Shown here: in pieces, positions 1-8,788 of the stretch
Numbering within the stretch: position 1 is the stretch's first letter
Layout: each line of letters begins with the position of its first letter
DNA from: Candidatus Obscuribacterales bacterium
GTDB lineage: Bacteria; Cyanobacteriota; Vampirovibrionia; Obscuribacterales; Obscuribacteraceae
Direction of reading: 5' to 3'
Length of the DNA: 64,000 bases
Assembly (NCBI GenBank): GCA_020050835.1
Contig: JAGVKB010000067.1
Span: 30,921-94,920 of the forward strand
The notes under the pieces: model-generated
Databases searched by the model: none
Seen by the model: only the letters and a program-made list of their open reading frames with translations
Told to the model about the DNA's origin: nothing
Program-made: the position numbers and the translations under genes

Positions 1-2127
1 GGCCTCAATTACCGCCCGCTCTTCAGCGCTGACACCTTTTATAGTCAGATTAACACGACCACGATCGTCCACCTCTTTTACCTTGACAACCACGGATTGT
101 CCAATCGAGACGGCATCTTCTACCTTCTCGACGCGGCGGTTTTCGAGCTGCGAGATATGAACCATTCCTTCCTTACCGGGAAGTACCTCGACGAAGGCTC
201 CCATCGGAATGATGCGTGTCACTCGGCCGAGATAAACTCCCCCTACTTCAATCCTTTTGACCAAACGCACGATCCAATCACGGGCAGCTTCGCCGCCGAC
301 CGCATCGACCGAACCGATCAAGACAGTGCCATCATCCTCGATGTCAATCGTCGCTCCCGTCTCTTCGATGATTCGACGAATCATCTTGCCACCGGGACCG
401 ATTACGGTGCCGATATCTTCCGGATTGATGTGCAAGGTGATGATGCGCGGAGCCCATCTTGAAAGGTCTTGGCGCGGTTGCGGCAGCACTTCCTCCATCT
501 TATCGATGATGTGCATCCGGCCACGCCTTGCTTGTTCGAGAGCAACTCGCATAACTTCAAGCGATATGCCTTCGATCTTGATATCCATCTGGAGCGCGGT
601 CACTCCATCTCTGGTGCCGGTGACTTTGAAGTCCATGTCGCCGAGAAAGTCTTCGAGCCCTTGAATGTCGGAGAGAATGGCAAACCGATCGCCTTCCAGA
701 ATTAGACCCATTGCGATTCCGCCGACGGTCTGCTTAATCGGCACACCGGCATCGGCGAGCGCCAAGCTGGAGCCGCAGGTGGAAGCCATGCTGGTTGACC
801 CGTTTGACTCGAGCACTTCCGAGACAACTCGAATCACGTAAGGAAACTCTTCCTGCGACGGCAGCACAGCCAGGAGCGCTCGCTCGGCCAGGGCACCGTG
901 CCCGATCTCTCGGCGGCCGGGGCCGCGGTTCGGTTTCACTTCACCGACCGAGAAGCCCGGGAAGTTGTAATGGTGCATGTATCGACGCTCGGTTTGCGGA
1001 TCGATCGAGTCGAGGCGTTGAGCGTCGCCGGTAGTTCCCAGCGTAGCGATCGAAAGCACTTGGGTTGTGCCGCGAGTGAACAAGCCGGTACCATGAGCTC
1101 GGGGCACAATTCCGGTTTCGACTGTAATCGGTCGAATCTCATCGCATTTGCGGCCGTCCGCTCTCTTACCGGTATCCAGCACCTGCTCTCTCATCAGCTT
1201 CGCTTCGTGCAGCTCGAGATATTCAGCCAGCTTGGATGAGGAGATCTGCTTGAGCTCATGCCCTTCAGGCAAAGCTTCGATCGCCGCCTTGACCGACGCC
1301 ATCGCCTCGTCGACCCGGGCCTGCCTGACAAGCTTCTCTGTAACACCGTTCATTGAATCTTTGAGCTTTTCAGTGGCATTGGTCGCAATAATGTCGACCA
1401 ACCCTTGATTCGTTTCCGGCGCTACAAATTCCTTCTTCTTGACGCCCAGTTGTTGCAAGAACTGGCGCTGAGCTTCAATCTGACGCTTGATATTTTGATG
1501 TGCGTAGTCGATTGCAGCCAGAACATCCTTTTCTGGGACGATCTTCATGCCAGCTTCGACCATCATGATTGAAGATTCGGTTCCAGCTACAACCAGGTCG
1601 ATGTCCGACTCTTCAATCTGCTCGAAGGTTGGGTTGGCAACAAGCTTACCTTTGACGCGTCCGACTCTCACAGCGCCTACCGGTCCACTAAACGGCAATC
1701 CGGCCAGCTCAATTGCCAGGGACGCGCCAAGCATCGCCAGGGTATCGGGCGGATTCTCTTGATCGGCGCTCATGCAGATGGCATGTACCATGACATCCTG
1801 CCGGTAGCCTTCCTGAAACAACGGTCGAATCGGGCGGTCGATCAAACGGCTGGTCAAAATAGCCTTGTCGGTTGGCTTGCTCTCCCGGCGAGTAAAGCTT
1901 CCCGGCACCCGGCCGACAGCATAGAGCTTCTCTTCATAATCGACTAAGAGCGGGAAGTAATCTATCCCTTCCCGCACATTCTTACTGGCTACACAAGTAA
2001 CCAGAATCATGGTGTCGCCGCATTTTACCTCGCAGGCTCCGCCAGCTTGCTTGGCCAGGCGGCCGGTTCGCAAGAAGACAGTCTTGCCGTCAATCTGAAT
2101 TGATACTTCGTTAACACTGGTCGTCAT
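1..2127 (-). CDS. pnp: Polyribonucleotide nucleotidyltransferase (PNPase), C-terminus cut by window edge
   Basis: Phosphorolytic 3'-5' exoribonuclease of mRNA decay, normally a trimer. The minus-strand frame is open from an ATG at 2125-2127 to base 1, giving 709 codons with no stop; only the last part of the S1 domain is missing (family about 700-760 aa). Visible in order: first RNase PH domain from residue 1 (start MTTSVNEVSIQIDGK), linker helical domain, second RNase PH domain with the TRGTTQ and GPGRREIGHGALAERAL segments, a KH domain with IGPGGK, and the start of an S1 domain (GKEGMVHIS). It lies downstream of rpsO, the usual bacterial order, with a terminator-like hairpin between them. 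The Shine-Dalgarno before the ATG is weak. Confidence 0.97.
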   Translation of the reverse strand, partial: MTTSVNEVSIQIDGKTVFLRTGRLAKQAGGACEVKCGDTMILVTCVASKNVREGIDYFPLLVDYEEKLYAVGRVPGSFTRRESKPTDKAILTSRLIDRPIRPLFQEGYRQDVMVHAICMSADQENPPDTLAMLGASLAIELAGLPFSGPVGAVRVGRVKGKLVANPTFEQIEESDIDLVVAGTESSIMMVEAGMKIVPEKDVLAAIDYAHQNIKRQIEAQRQFLQQLGVKKKEFVAPETNQGLVDIIATNATEKLKDSMNGVTEKLVRQARVDEAMASVKAAIEALPEGHELKQISSSKLAEYLELHEAKLMREQVLDTGKRADGRKCDEIRPITVETGIVPRAHGTGLFTRGTTQVLSIATLGTTGDAQRLDSIDPQTERRYMHHYNFPGFSVGEVKPNRGPGRREIGHGALAERALLAVLPSQEEFPYVIRVVSEVLESNGSTSMASTCGSSLALADAGVPIKQTVGGIAMGLILEGDRFAILSDIQGLEDFLGDMDFKVTGTRDGVTALQMDIKIEGISLEVMRVALEQARRGRMHIIDKMEEVLPQPRQDLSRWAPRIITLHINPEDIGTVIGPGGKMIRRIIEETGATIDIEDDGTVLIGSVDAVGGEAARDWIVRLVKRIEVGGVYLGRVTRIIPMGAFVEVLPGKEGMVHISQLENRRVEKVEDAVSIGQSVVVKVKEVDDRGRVNLTIKGVSAEERAVIEA

Positions 2128-2269
2128 TTCCGCTTGCACTTCTTTTATCCTCAAAATCTGTGTATGGCATCAGTCCTTGCGATTCCGGCGTTCGCTCATA
2201 GACGCCGCGGCTGCCGAGCCAATCCAAATGCCTACTTGGCAAACCCGGATGGCAGTCGACAGCGCAAAA

Positions 2270-2294
2270 CAGGCGGACCTAAGCAGTCCGCCTG
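2270..2294 (-). terminator. Hairpin between rpsO and pnp
   Basis: A perfect 9-bp inverted repeat (CAGGCGGAC at 2270-2278, GTCCGCCTG at 2286-2294) starts 10 nt after the rpsO stop codon. Read on the minus strand it is followed by TTTTG, as in an intrinsic terminator. Because pnp lies 140 nt further on the same strand, it may be a partial terminator or an RNase III processing site, as is known between rpsO and pnp in Escherichia coli. Confidence 0.65.
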
Positions 2295-2303
2295 AGCAAT
2301 TCC

Positions 2304-2573
2304 CTATCTCCTGAGTCCGAGCTTTTCAATTAGCGTCCGGTACCGGTCCGGGTTCTCCCGGTTCAAATATTGGAGCAGCCTGCGCCTCTTGCCTACCATC
2401 ATCAAGAGTCCGCGCCGACTGTGAAAGTCTTTTGTGTGACTGCGCAGATGGTCGGTCAACTGATTGATCCGTTCTGTGAGCATCGCAACTTGCACTTCTG
2501 GCGAGCCGGTATCCTTCGTATGAACCCGGTTGCCCTCAATTACTGTCTTCTTCGTCTCTGCTACTAGTGCCAT
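2304..2573 (-). CDS. rpsO: 30S ribosomal protein S15
   Basis: Primary-binding protein of the 30S platform; binds the 16S rRNA three-way junction near helices 20-22. It is 89 aa, the exact family length. Signature segments are visible: TGSPEVQ at 22-28, the [18 protein letters not shown] core, the [12 protein letters not shown] helix, and the end EKLGLRR. The frame starts with ATG after an AT-rich stretch containing TAAGAA; no strong Shine-Dalgarno is seen, which is compatible with the structured autoregulated leaders typical of rpsO. It lies upstream of pnp on the same strand. Confidence 0.98.
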   Translation of the reverse strand: MALVAETKKTVIEGNRVHTKDTGSPEVQVAMLTERINQLTDHLRSHTKDFHSRRGLLMMVGKRRRLLQYLNRENPDRYRTLIEKLGLRR

Positions 2574-2965
2574 TTCTTAGTATCCATCTCAGTTATAGTC
2601 GGTATTCAGCAACAGCAAATGATAACACAGAGCGGCGGCGGCAATGCAGCCGCTCAAGAGGTTATACGGCTTTTAGGGCGGTAACCTCCCGGGAGATTGA
2701 GACTACAAAGCACTGCCCAAGCCGGTTTGAGCCGGGCGGAGCGCTCCGGTCACGAGGTCGGGCTTAAGGCTCCAAGCGTGAATTTGCGTTACAAAGCCTC
2801 TTTGCTCGGCAGCAGTAGACAATCAGTCCACCCGCTAAAAGCCCAGCGGACCGGAAAGTCTCGGCCATCACAGCAAAAATGAGAAAACATTTCATATCCT
2901 TTTCGGCGATTGATTGCATATTTCGAAAAGCTAAATCTTTGTCCTCATGCTATATCCTCTTGTCT
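2574..2965. other. Divergent intergenic region, rpsO / DUF374 gene
   Basis: About 390 bases between two divergent genes. Short open frames here lack ribosome binding sites and any recognisable protein. It must hold both promoters; TATATCC at 2951-2957 sits just before the plus-strand start at 2966. No repeat or RNA gene is recognisable. Confidence 0.5.
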
Positions 2966-3679
2966 ATGTCCAGATTGACTGTTCTAGGCAAGCTCACGAA
3001 GTGGATGATGCACATCCCGGCGCTCGACACGGTGCGCCTGGACGCGCTTACGTGGTTTTCCCGCCACGGCACCGACATGATGGATCAAAGCTACAAGATA
3101 ACCAGGGTGATTGCGCCAGGCGCCCAGGACTACGTATCCAGCACCACGCTCAAGCGGCCGGCGATTTATGCGGTGTTTCACGGCCGGATGGTCGGCCTGC
3201 TCGGGCTCAATCCCCGCCATAAATTGACTATTTTGATCAGCGACAGCCGCGATGGTGAAATCATTACCCGCTCTTGCCTGGCGATCGGATTCTCGGTGGT
3301 GCGTGGGTCGATCAAGCGCAAAGCGGTGCAGGGGGCAAAAGCATTAGTGGATGCTGCCAAGGCCGGCCAGAGCATTGCGTTCATGGTAGATGGCCCGCGT
3401 GGTCCAATCTATGAGATTAAGCCGGGTATCATTCGACTGGCCGAGCTTACTAAATTGCCGATCATCCCTTTTGTCTGCCGCTCGAGATCCCACTGGTGGT
3501 TTCCATCCTGGGACAAATTCATGGGGCCGCTCTGGGGAACTCCGATGCTCTATGTATTTGGAGATCCGCTGTTCGTGCCGCCGGGATCAAGCGAGGCGGA
3601 GCGTACGGAGTTGCACTCGCAGCTGCAAGCGAAAATGAATAGTTTGAGAGAGCATGCCGAATCCTTTTGGAACGGTTAG
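2966..3679 (+). CDS. DUF374 family lysophospholipid acyltransferase-like protein
   Basis: Predicted membrane-associated acyltransferase of the LPLAT superfamily, DUF374 branch, which is often found with lipid A/KDO genes. The protein is 237 aa from the ATG at 2966; an upstream in-frame start at 2879 would add 29 unconserved residues. Signatures: VFHGRM (HxxxM-type block I), LISDSRDGEIITR, a GFSVVRGS motif, and FMVDGPRGPIYEIKPGI, which is the block with the conserved D-GPRGP. No Shine-Dalgarno is visible. The acyl donor and acceptor cannot be told from sequence; a role in outer-membrane lipid assembly is inference. Confidence 0.85.
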   Translation: MSRLTVLGKLTKWMMHIPALDTVRLDALTWFSRHGTDMMDQSYKITRVIAPGAQDYVSSTTLKRPAIYAVFHGRMVGLLGLNPRHKLTILISDSRDGEIITRSCLAIGFSVVRGSIKRKAVQGAKALVDAAKAGQSIAFMVDGPRGPIYEIKPGIIRLAELTKLPIIPFVCRSRSHWWFPSWDKFMGPLWGTPMLYVFGDPLFVPPGSSEAERTELHSQLQAKMNSLREHAESFWNG

Positions 3680-3836
3680 CTTCGAATCTGATCACAGAGG
3701 GAGCAGAACACAGATCTGCTGCATACAAAAGCCAACTGAACGAGCAAGCGAACAGTTGGCTTATCGGTACCAAGAACCTTCGCCGGTTGGCATCAGATAC
3801 GGTATCAGCGCTGACGCGCCGAGCCGGTCTTACCAA

Positions 3837-4061
3837 CTAGGGCTTTTGAAGCTCCGGCTTCCACTCATCGAGAATTGCTCCTTCAATCGGGCAGACCGAA
3901 AGGCAAGCTCCGCAATCAATGCAAGTAGCATCATCAATGTACGTGTACTTCGTACCTTTGGTATTCGTCTTGCCTTCTGCCCAGTGTATGCATTCGACTG
4001 GACAGACTGGAATACAATCCGCTATACCCTCGCAAACGTCTGCAACTATGGTATAGGCCAT
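3837..4061 (-). CDS. Small bacterial-type [4Fe-4S] ferredoxin, cyanobacterial style
   Basis: Soluble one-electron carrier. It has 74 residues with two cluster-binding sets. The first is C10-x5-C16-x3-C20-P with C24 following (CPVEC). The second is C47-x2-C50-x2-C53-x3-C57-P. The MAYTIV...CEGIADC...CPVECIH...TYIDDATCIDCGACLSVCP layout is that of the small ferredoxin conserved in cyanobacteria. A strong Shine-Dalgarno (AAAGGAG, 6 nt before ATG) sets the start. The wider x5 spacing in the first set leaves open whether that cluster is 4Fe or 3Fe. No redox partner is adjacent. Confidence 0.93.
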   Translation of the reverse strand: MAYTIVADVCEGIADCIPVCPVECIHWAEGKTNTKGTKYTYIDDATCIDCGACLSVCPIEGAILDEWKPELQKP

Positions 4062-4257
4062 AACAAGCTCCTTTTAGGTTCTCTGGTGGTAATTACGTCA
4101 ACATTATCGATACTAAACCACTAAGAAATAACGGTCGAGATCTACTTAGTTGTTCATGCTTATTCTTAACACATCTTACCCTGATCTACACTATTTCATC
4201 GCAGCTGTAATCACATTCTTTGACGCATTCGATTCTTGGCAACAAAGGAGTTAAATC

Positions 4258-4539
4258 ATGCCCGAAGTGATTGTCGAAGTGTTCACACCCGGTGGCATCA
4301 GGATCGGCAAGTTTATCGATCCAAAAGTCGAGCTGGTATCTCATCACAACTACAGTATTACCGGACGATTCGTCGATGCGGATGGACAGGTCCCGGACAA
4401 GATTGAGTACAACCCGGAGATTTTGCCTTATAGCGCCGATCTATCAACGACCACGTACTGCGCGCACAAGGAAATCGTCAAAGTGTATGTACACCGAGGC
4501 CGGCAGCCGGTCCAGATGATCGGCGTCTGCAAGCAGTAG
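4258..4539 (+). CDS. Small conserved-looking protein of unknown function
   Basis: I do not recognise this 93-aa protein. It starts at an ATG with a near-ideal Shine-Dalgarno (AAAGGAG, 7 nt spacing), which makes it a convincing gene. It has no signal peptide or membrane segment and is rich in beta-prone stretches (VIVEVFTPGG, YSITGRFVD, IVKVYVHRG). There are two cysteines, one in TTYCAHKE and one three residues from the end (GVCKQ). It lies alone between the ferredoxin (divergent) and trmFO (convergent). Confidence 0.7.
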   Translation: MPEVIVEVFTPGGIRIGKFIDPKVELVSHHNYSITGRFVDADGQVPDKIEYNPEILPYSADLSTTTYCAHKEIVKVYVHRGRQPVQMIGVCKQ

Positions 4540-4557
4540 CCAGTGATCAAAACTTTT

Positions 4558-5907
4558 TTAAATGCTCGCTTCGGAAAGGTAACTTTGAAACTCGTCTCGG
4601 TCGGCGGCAATGGTTTCCAAGGCCAGCACGGACAAACTTTCTTTCCGTTCGGACTTGGAGAGTTTCTTGAATTCGACCGGCAGCTCGAAGAGACCCCAGT
4701 TAGAGTTGATCGGTTGAAAGTTTTTAGGATCGGCCGAAGTTATGTAGCGCAAGAGTGCGCCGATCATGGTTTTAGGTGATACTACGGCCGGTTCCATCCC
4801 GGCAACGAGTCTGGCCGCATTGCGGGCTGCAATCAACCCGGTGGCGATCGACTCCGTATAGCCTTCGGTACCGGTTAGCTGCCCGGCAAACAACAGATTC
4901 GACTGCGCCCTGGATTGCAGCGTCGCATTAAGGACGACCGGGCTGTTCAAGAAGGTATTGCGGTGCATGACTCCCAGCCGGACGAACTCGACCTTTTCCA
5001 GCCCTGGAATAAGCTTGAAGACGCGTTGCTGCTCGCCCCACTTGAGATTAGTTTGGAACCCAACCATATTGTAGAGGTCGGCAGCAGCATTGTCTTGCCT
5101 GAGCTGGACAACCGCATATGGGCGCTTCCCGCTTTCCGGCTCGACCAGTCCAACCGGCTTCATCGGACCGAACCGCAAAGTGTCTATGCCGCGAGAAGCG
5201 ATTACTTCAACCGGCAGGCAGGACTCAAAGTAGCAAGTATCCTTTTCGAATTCCTTGAGTTGCACACGTTCAGCTGAAACAAGCGCGTTCCAGAATGCCT
5301 CATATTCCTGCTTGTTCATCGGACAGTTCAAGTATTCGCCTTCGCCTTTATCGTATCGACTCTGCGCGAAGACCTTACTGCTGTCCACCGAGTCGGCGAC
5401 TAGGATCGGAGCAGCCGCATCGAAAAAATGCAGATTTTGCTGGCCGGTTATCTGTACGATTGAAGCGATTAATCCTTCGGAAGTAAGCGGCCCGGTCGCC
5501 ACGATTGTGACGCCTTCTTTTGGAATTTCATTCAACTCTTGGCGGTGGACCGTGATCAAAGGATGCCCGAGGACAGAGCGCGTCACCGCCTGGGCAAAGG
5601 ACTCCCGGTCGACAGCCAGCGCCGCACCGGCCGGTACGGCGCAGTCGTATGCAATCGACAGCAGGTGAGAGCCGAGCACTTTGAGCTCCTCTTTGAGCAG
5701 GGCCGACGCGCTGGCTGTCTGATGACTGCCCAGGCTGTTCGAACAAACTAGCTCCGCGAGAAACTCCGTATGGTGTGCGGGTGAGGGTTTGACCGGCCGC
5801 ATCTCGTAAAGATCGACCTCAATCCCCCTTTGAGCCAGCTGCCAAGCTGCTTCGCAACCTGCCAGTCCGCCGCCGACAACTGTTACTGACCGATTATTGC
5901 GCCGCAT
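4558..5907 (-). CDS. trmFO: FADH2/methylene-THF-dependent tRNA (uracil-54-C5)-methyltransferase
   Basis: Forms m5U54 in the T-loop of tRNAs, using methylenetetrahydrofolate as carbon donor and FAD as reductant. The protein is 449 aa from the ATG at 5905-5907; an upstream in-frame codon would add 13 residues. The N-terminal FAD site VVGGGLAGCEAAW (residues 11-23) is followed by YEMRP, and the conserved cysteine lies in ELVCSNS (C55). A second conserved cysteine is in ESCLPVEVIASRG, and the C-terminal FAD loop is AGQLTGTEGYTES. The start overlaps the end of the upstream secreted-protein gene by 14 nt, suggesting a bicistronic unit. Confidence 0.96.
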   Translation of the reverse strand: MRRNNRSVTVVGGGLAGCEAAWQLAQRGIEVDLYEMRPVKPSPAHHTEFLAELVCSNSLGSHQTASASALLKEELKVLGSHLLSIAYDCAVPAGAALAVDRESFAQAVTRSVLGHPLITVHRQELNEIPKEGVTIVATGPLTSEGLIASIVQITGQQNLHFFDAAAPILVADSVDSSKVFAQSRYDKGEGEYLNCPMNKQEYEAFWNALVSAERVQLKEFEKDTCYFESCLPVEVIASRGIDTLRFGPMKPVGLVEPESGKRPYAVVQLRQDNAAADLYNMVGFQTNLKWGEQQRVFKLIPGLEKVEFVRLGVMHRNTFLNSPVVLNATLQSRAQSNLLFAGQLTGTEGYTESIATGLIAARNAARLVAGMEPAVVSPKTMIGALLRYITSADPKNFQPINSNWGLFELPVEFKKLSKSERKESLSVLALETIAADRDEFQSYLSEASI

Positions 5908-6943
5908 GATGCCACTGCCAGCCCCGTACGTTCTTGACCGGAGCAATCACTTTGGCTTTGCCGGTCAATCCCTGCCAGTAGAGATTACCGTTTTGAGCAT
6001 AGACGGCAGCGGAGCGATCGGGAGCAATCGTATAGAAACCGACCTTATCCCAGGGAACCAAGCCTTTATGCGCGGCCACGAAGGAATGTCTCAGCTGCTC
6101 GTACTCCTCATTGGGCGCGGTTGGGCGTTCGACCCGCACGACGCGTGCTTGCTTACGCACGGTCTCGCCGGTGCCAGGAACCCCGAACTCAACAGCCACT
6201 CCACCGCCGGCCGGAACAAAGACAAAATGGCTGAAATCGCCCGGACTGAATGGGTCGCGCTCGCCGGCAGGCAATTTGAGGAACTTAGATGTCGCTTCGG
6301 TGGCGGCGCCGGCCGGCAGATATCTCTTGGTCTGCTCGGAGATCGGATCTTTATCTAATCGGTAAGCGCTCCAATCATTTGAAATCATCGAAACCGGGCG
6401 GCCGTAGGCAAACGATTCGTTGACAGACTCTAAACCCAGACTGCCGTTCCAGTTAGACAAGAGACGCAAGCGGCTCCGCTCGTAAGATTCAGTTGAATCT
6501 GGCTGCCCAGGTAATGCTTTGATGCCTTCGCAAGATGCTTGATGATCGCGCATGACCGCCTTAGCCGAATCGAGGGCGATGTCGCCGAGCAGCACTTTGG
6601 AAGCCTTGGGATCACTCAGCTTGGTAGCGACTAACTGATCGACACGATAGCTGAAGGGGAACTTGCCGTCCTTGCAGCTGCATTGGCCTTCCGCAGCGAC
6701 CACTTTTAGATTCCAGAGCTGTTGGTCTTTCGAGATGGCGAATCCATCGACTATCTTGGTGAGGCGTCCATCGCTCCAGGCGGTGTTCCACTTAGCTGGG
6801 AAGGAAGCGCTGCCAGCAGTAGCTTCGTTTTCGACGAGCACCTGCCACTGGCCAGTGGGATCACCGGGAGCAGCCGCCGCCGAGAGCATGAGACCGGAGA
6901 TGACCGTAAGCACCAGGGCCTTGATTGCGACAAAATTTTTCAT
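5894..6943 (-). CDS. Secreted protein of unknown function
   Basis: A 349-aa protein with a Sec-type signal peptide (MKNFVAIKALVLTVISGLM, cut near SAAAA-PG). I recognise no domain in the mature part, which contains several short repeats of aromatic and Gly residues and a central CSCKDGKF. The ATG at 6941-6943 has no Shine-Dalgarno; TAAGAT lies exactly 7 nt upstream, so the mRNA may be leaderless. An upstream in-frame TTG at 6947-6949 is the alternative start. It overlaps trmFO by 14 nt at its 3' end, but a functional link is not evident. Confidence 0.75.
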   Translation of the reverse strand: MKNFVAIKALVLTVISGLMLSAAAAPGDPTGQWQVLVENEATAGSASFPAKWNTAWSDGRLTKIVDGFAISKDQQLWNLKVVAAEGQCSCKDGKFPFSYRVDQLVATKLSDPKASKVLLGDIALDSAKAVMRDHQASCEGIKALPGQPDSTESYERSRLRLLSNWNGSLGLESVNESFAYGRPVSMISNDWSAYRLDKDPISEQTKRYLPAGAATEATSKFLKLPAGERDPFSPGDFSHFVFVPAGGGVAVEFGVPGTGETVRKQARVVRVERPTAPNEEYEQLRHSFVAAHKGLVPWDKVGFYTIAPDRSAAVYAQNGNLYWQGLTGKAKVIAPVKNVRGWQWHHAAQ

Positions 6944-7082
6944 GGGCAATATCTTAGCTCATCCCTAGAGCTCTTTGGCAATCGCGCTCAGATTCGCTGT
7001 TTTCAGATTCGCTGTTTGCTGAAAGCGCTGGGCTGACTCAACCCGACCGGAGCCGGGATGTTACTGGCAACCCGCACGAAAT

Positions 7083-7113
7083 GAAGAGCAGCCAGGGGGG
7101 TTGGCTGCTCTTC
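7083..7113. other. Perfect 12-bp hairpin flanking the structured intergenic element
   Basis: GAAGAGCAGCCA at 7083-7094 pairs perfectly with TGGCTGCTCTTC at 7102-7113 around a G6T loop. Read on the minus strand the hairpin is followed by ATTTCG, a poor but possible terminator tail. It shares three bases with the adjacent long-range stem at 7111-7120, so the two helices compete at their ends. Confidence 0.6.
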
Positions 7114-7240
7114 TCAATCCTCGTAGGCGTACCTATCCTCACAAGGGGGGTTTAGGTTGGTGGTGGGCCTATGTAAGGGTATCGTTGGGTTGATTGCTCC
7201 TACGAGGTGCGAGGGATTGCCTCATCTGGGGGATTGAGAA
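7111..7240. ncRNA. Candidate structured RNA (three-way-junction-like fold), strand unresolved
   Basis: Nested perfect complementarities define a compact fold. TTCTCAATCC (7111-7120) pairs with GGATTGAGAA (7231-7240), and CCTCGTAGG (7119-7127) pairs with CCTACGAGG (7199-7207). A small GAGG/CCTC hairpin (about 7211-7223) fills the arm between them. The roughly 70-nt interior can form a further CCTA/TAGG hairpin near 7132-7156. No coding frame crosses it convincingly. On the minus strand it is preceded by a CAAGCG/CGCTTG hairpin and a TATAAA box near 7285 and ends in the 12-bp hairpin, which would suit an independent RNA or the leader of the gene at 6943. The arrangement lacks the symmetrical bubble of 6S RNA. 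I cannot assign a family. Confidence 0.5.
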
Positions 7241-7416
7241 TTTTGGGTCGTTCAAGCGGTCGCTTGCTCGCTCCCCACAATTCATTTATACCAATCGGCT
7301 CGACCTAGCCGCCTATAGGCTGCCTCATATTCTTGTATCCCCCAGCTTATGTTCGCAAAATGCATAATAGGGTTTAATGGGAGCAGGATGCAGACTTACG
7401 GAAATTTCAGACATTG

Positions 7417-8685
7417 ATGGGCGAGCCGGCACGAACCCCGATTAGAAAGTCCGAAAAGCGGAAGGTGCTGCTCGTCGAGGACAGCCCTGCGCATTTGGCC
7501 GTGTGCGAAGAGGCGATTCGCTCTCTGGCTCCCGACTACGAAGTTGAGGCGACACAGACCGCCGGCGAAGCTCTTAGCAAACTCGAAGTGGAGGTCTTCG
7601 ATGTCGTAGTAATGGATTACAACCTGCCGGACATGAAAGGCAGCGATGCAGTCAAAACCATTCACGAGCGCGCCCCCGACTGCCCGATTATCGTCATTAC
7701 TGGAGTAGACAGCCAGGAGTTGGCGCTGGCCGTATTGCGTAACGGAGCCAGCGACTATCTGCCCAAGCTTGGCGAGTATTACCGTTTCCTGCCACGCACC
7801 ATCTCCACCAACCTGGAGCGCGCGCGCCTGCAAGAGCAATTGCGTGAGATGTACAAGCGGATTGAAGCCTCCTCGCAGGAAGAAGCACTTCTCAATCGGT
7901 TGATTGTAGCGATTCACAGCTCGCTCGAGCTGGATGATGTCGTTGACAAAGCGGCCCAGAGCTTATCAGACGAGCTGAGGGTCTCGCGCACGATTATCTG
8001 CTTATTGAGAGATGGTGGCGAGCACATGCGCATAGCGCGTCAGGTGACCAGGCCTCAGCTTGAACCGATCTCGGAGCGCAGTGAGATTTTCTCGAGCTAT
8101 CACGACTTGCTGCTGGACGTCGGGGAGAGGCGGCCATTGATCATTATGCGCGAAGACACCTTCGCATTGGCTCAAGATGTGAGAGCGGACATGCTTGCGT
8201 ACGGAATCATGTCGATGGTGATGGTGCCTTTGGTGTATCAAGGGCGATTGCTGGGGCTGCTCCACCTGGATCAATGCGACCATGTGCGGCTCTGGACATC
8301 AGGAGAGATCAATCTCTTAGTCAGAATCGCCAATCAGCTTTCGATCGCGGTGAGCCAGGCACGATTGTATAAGATCGTCGAAACACAAAGTAAAAACATC
8401 GATAAGCTCACTGAACTGTGTACGCAGTTGAACACGGTCGTTAGCTCGACGCGGGAGCTCACCGAGCGCCAGGAAAGTCAGGAGAAGGTGCGCGTCAAAT
8501 TGAGCACGCGTGAAATTGAGGTGCTCAGAAAGGTCGCCCGTGGGCTGTCAAACCGCGAGATCGCCGAGACTCTGCACATCACGGAAGGCACCACCGAGGT
8601 GCACGTCTCTCGGCTGCGCAAGAAGTTGAGTTTGAGCAGTCGCGCTGCGCTGGTTCGATATGCTTTCGAGAATCATTTGTCCTAA
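7417..8685 (+). CDS. Response regulator: receiver - GAF - LuxR-type DNA-binding
   Basis: Cytoplasmic two-component transcription regulator, 422 aa. The receiver domain (about 16-135) has the acidic pair ED (21-22) and phospho-acceptor D67 in VVMDYNLPD. A GAF domain (about 150-310) has the lineage signature LGLLHLDQCDHVRLW. A coiled linker (about 315-350) and a NarL/LuxR helix-turn-helix (STREIEVLRKVARGLSNREIAETLHITEGTTEVHVSRLRKK in overlapping pieces) complete it. The ATG at 7417 is chosen over the adjacent TTG at 7414. No histidine kinase is adjacent, so it is an orphan; the GAF ligand is unknown. Confidence 0.92.
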   Translation: MGEPARTPIRKSEKRKVLLVEDSPAHLAVCEEAIRSLAPDYEVEATQTAGEALSKLEVEVFDVVVMDYNLPDMKGSDAVKTIHERAPDCPIIVITGVDSQELALAVLRNGASDYLPKLGEYYRFLPRTISTNLERARLQEQLREMYKRIEASSQEEALLNRLIVAIHSSLELDDVVDKAAQSLSDELRVSRTIICLLRDGGEHMRIARQVTRPQLEPISERSEIFSSYHDLLLDVGERRPLIIMREDTFALAQDVRADMLAYGIMSMVMVPLVYQGRLLGLLHLDQCDHVRLWTSGEINLLVRIANQLSIAVSQARLYKIVETQSKNIDKLTELCTQLNTVVSSTRELTERQESQEKVRVKLSTREIEVLRKVARGLSNREIAETLHITEGTTEVHVSRLRKKLSLSSRAALVRYAFENHLS

Positions 8686-8788
8686 GCAATCAGCGGGTTG
8701 TAGCGGATTTACTTACCGGCCAGAGCTTCGCCTGCTGCGGCAAGCTCCGGGCGATTGACGGCAGCGTTATCGCGTATATTTCTGGCAT

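Noticed and set aside
97..1947. Several plus-strand open frames of 60-135 codons
   Set aside because: They lie wholly opposite pnp, which has a clear PNPase sequence over the whole span.
7083..7300. 6S RNA or signal recognition particle RNA
   Set aside because: The paired arms leave no symmetrical central bubble and the SRP GGAAG/tetraloop core is absent, so no known family is claimed.
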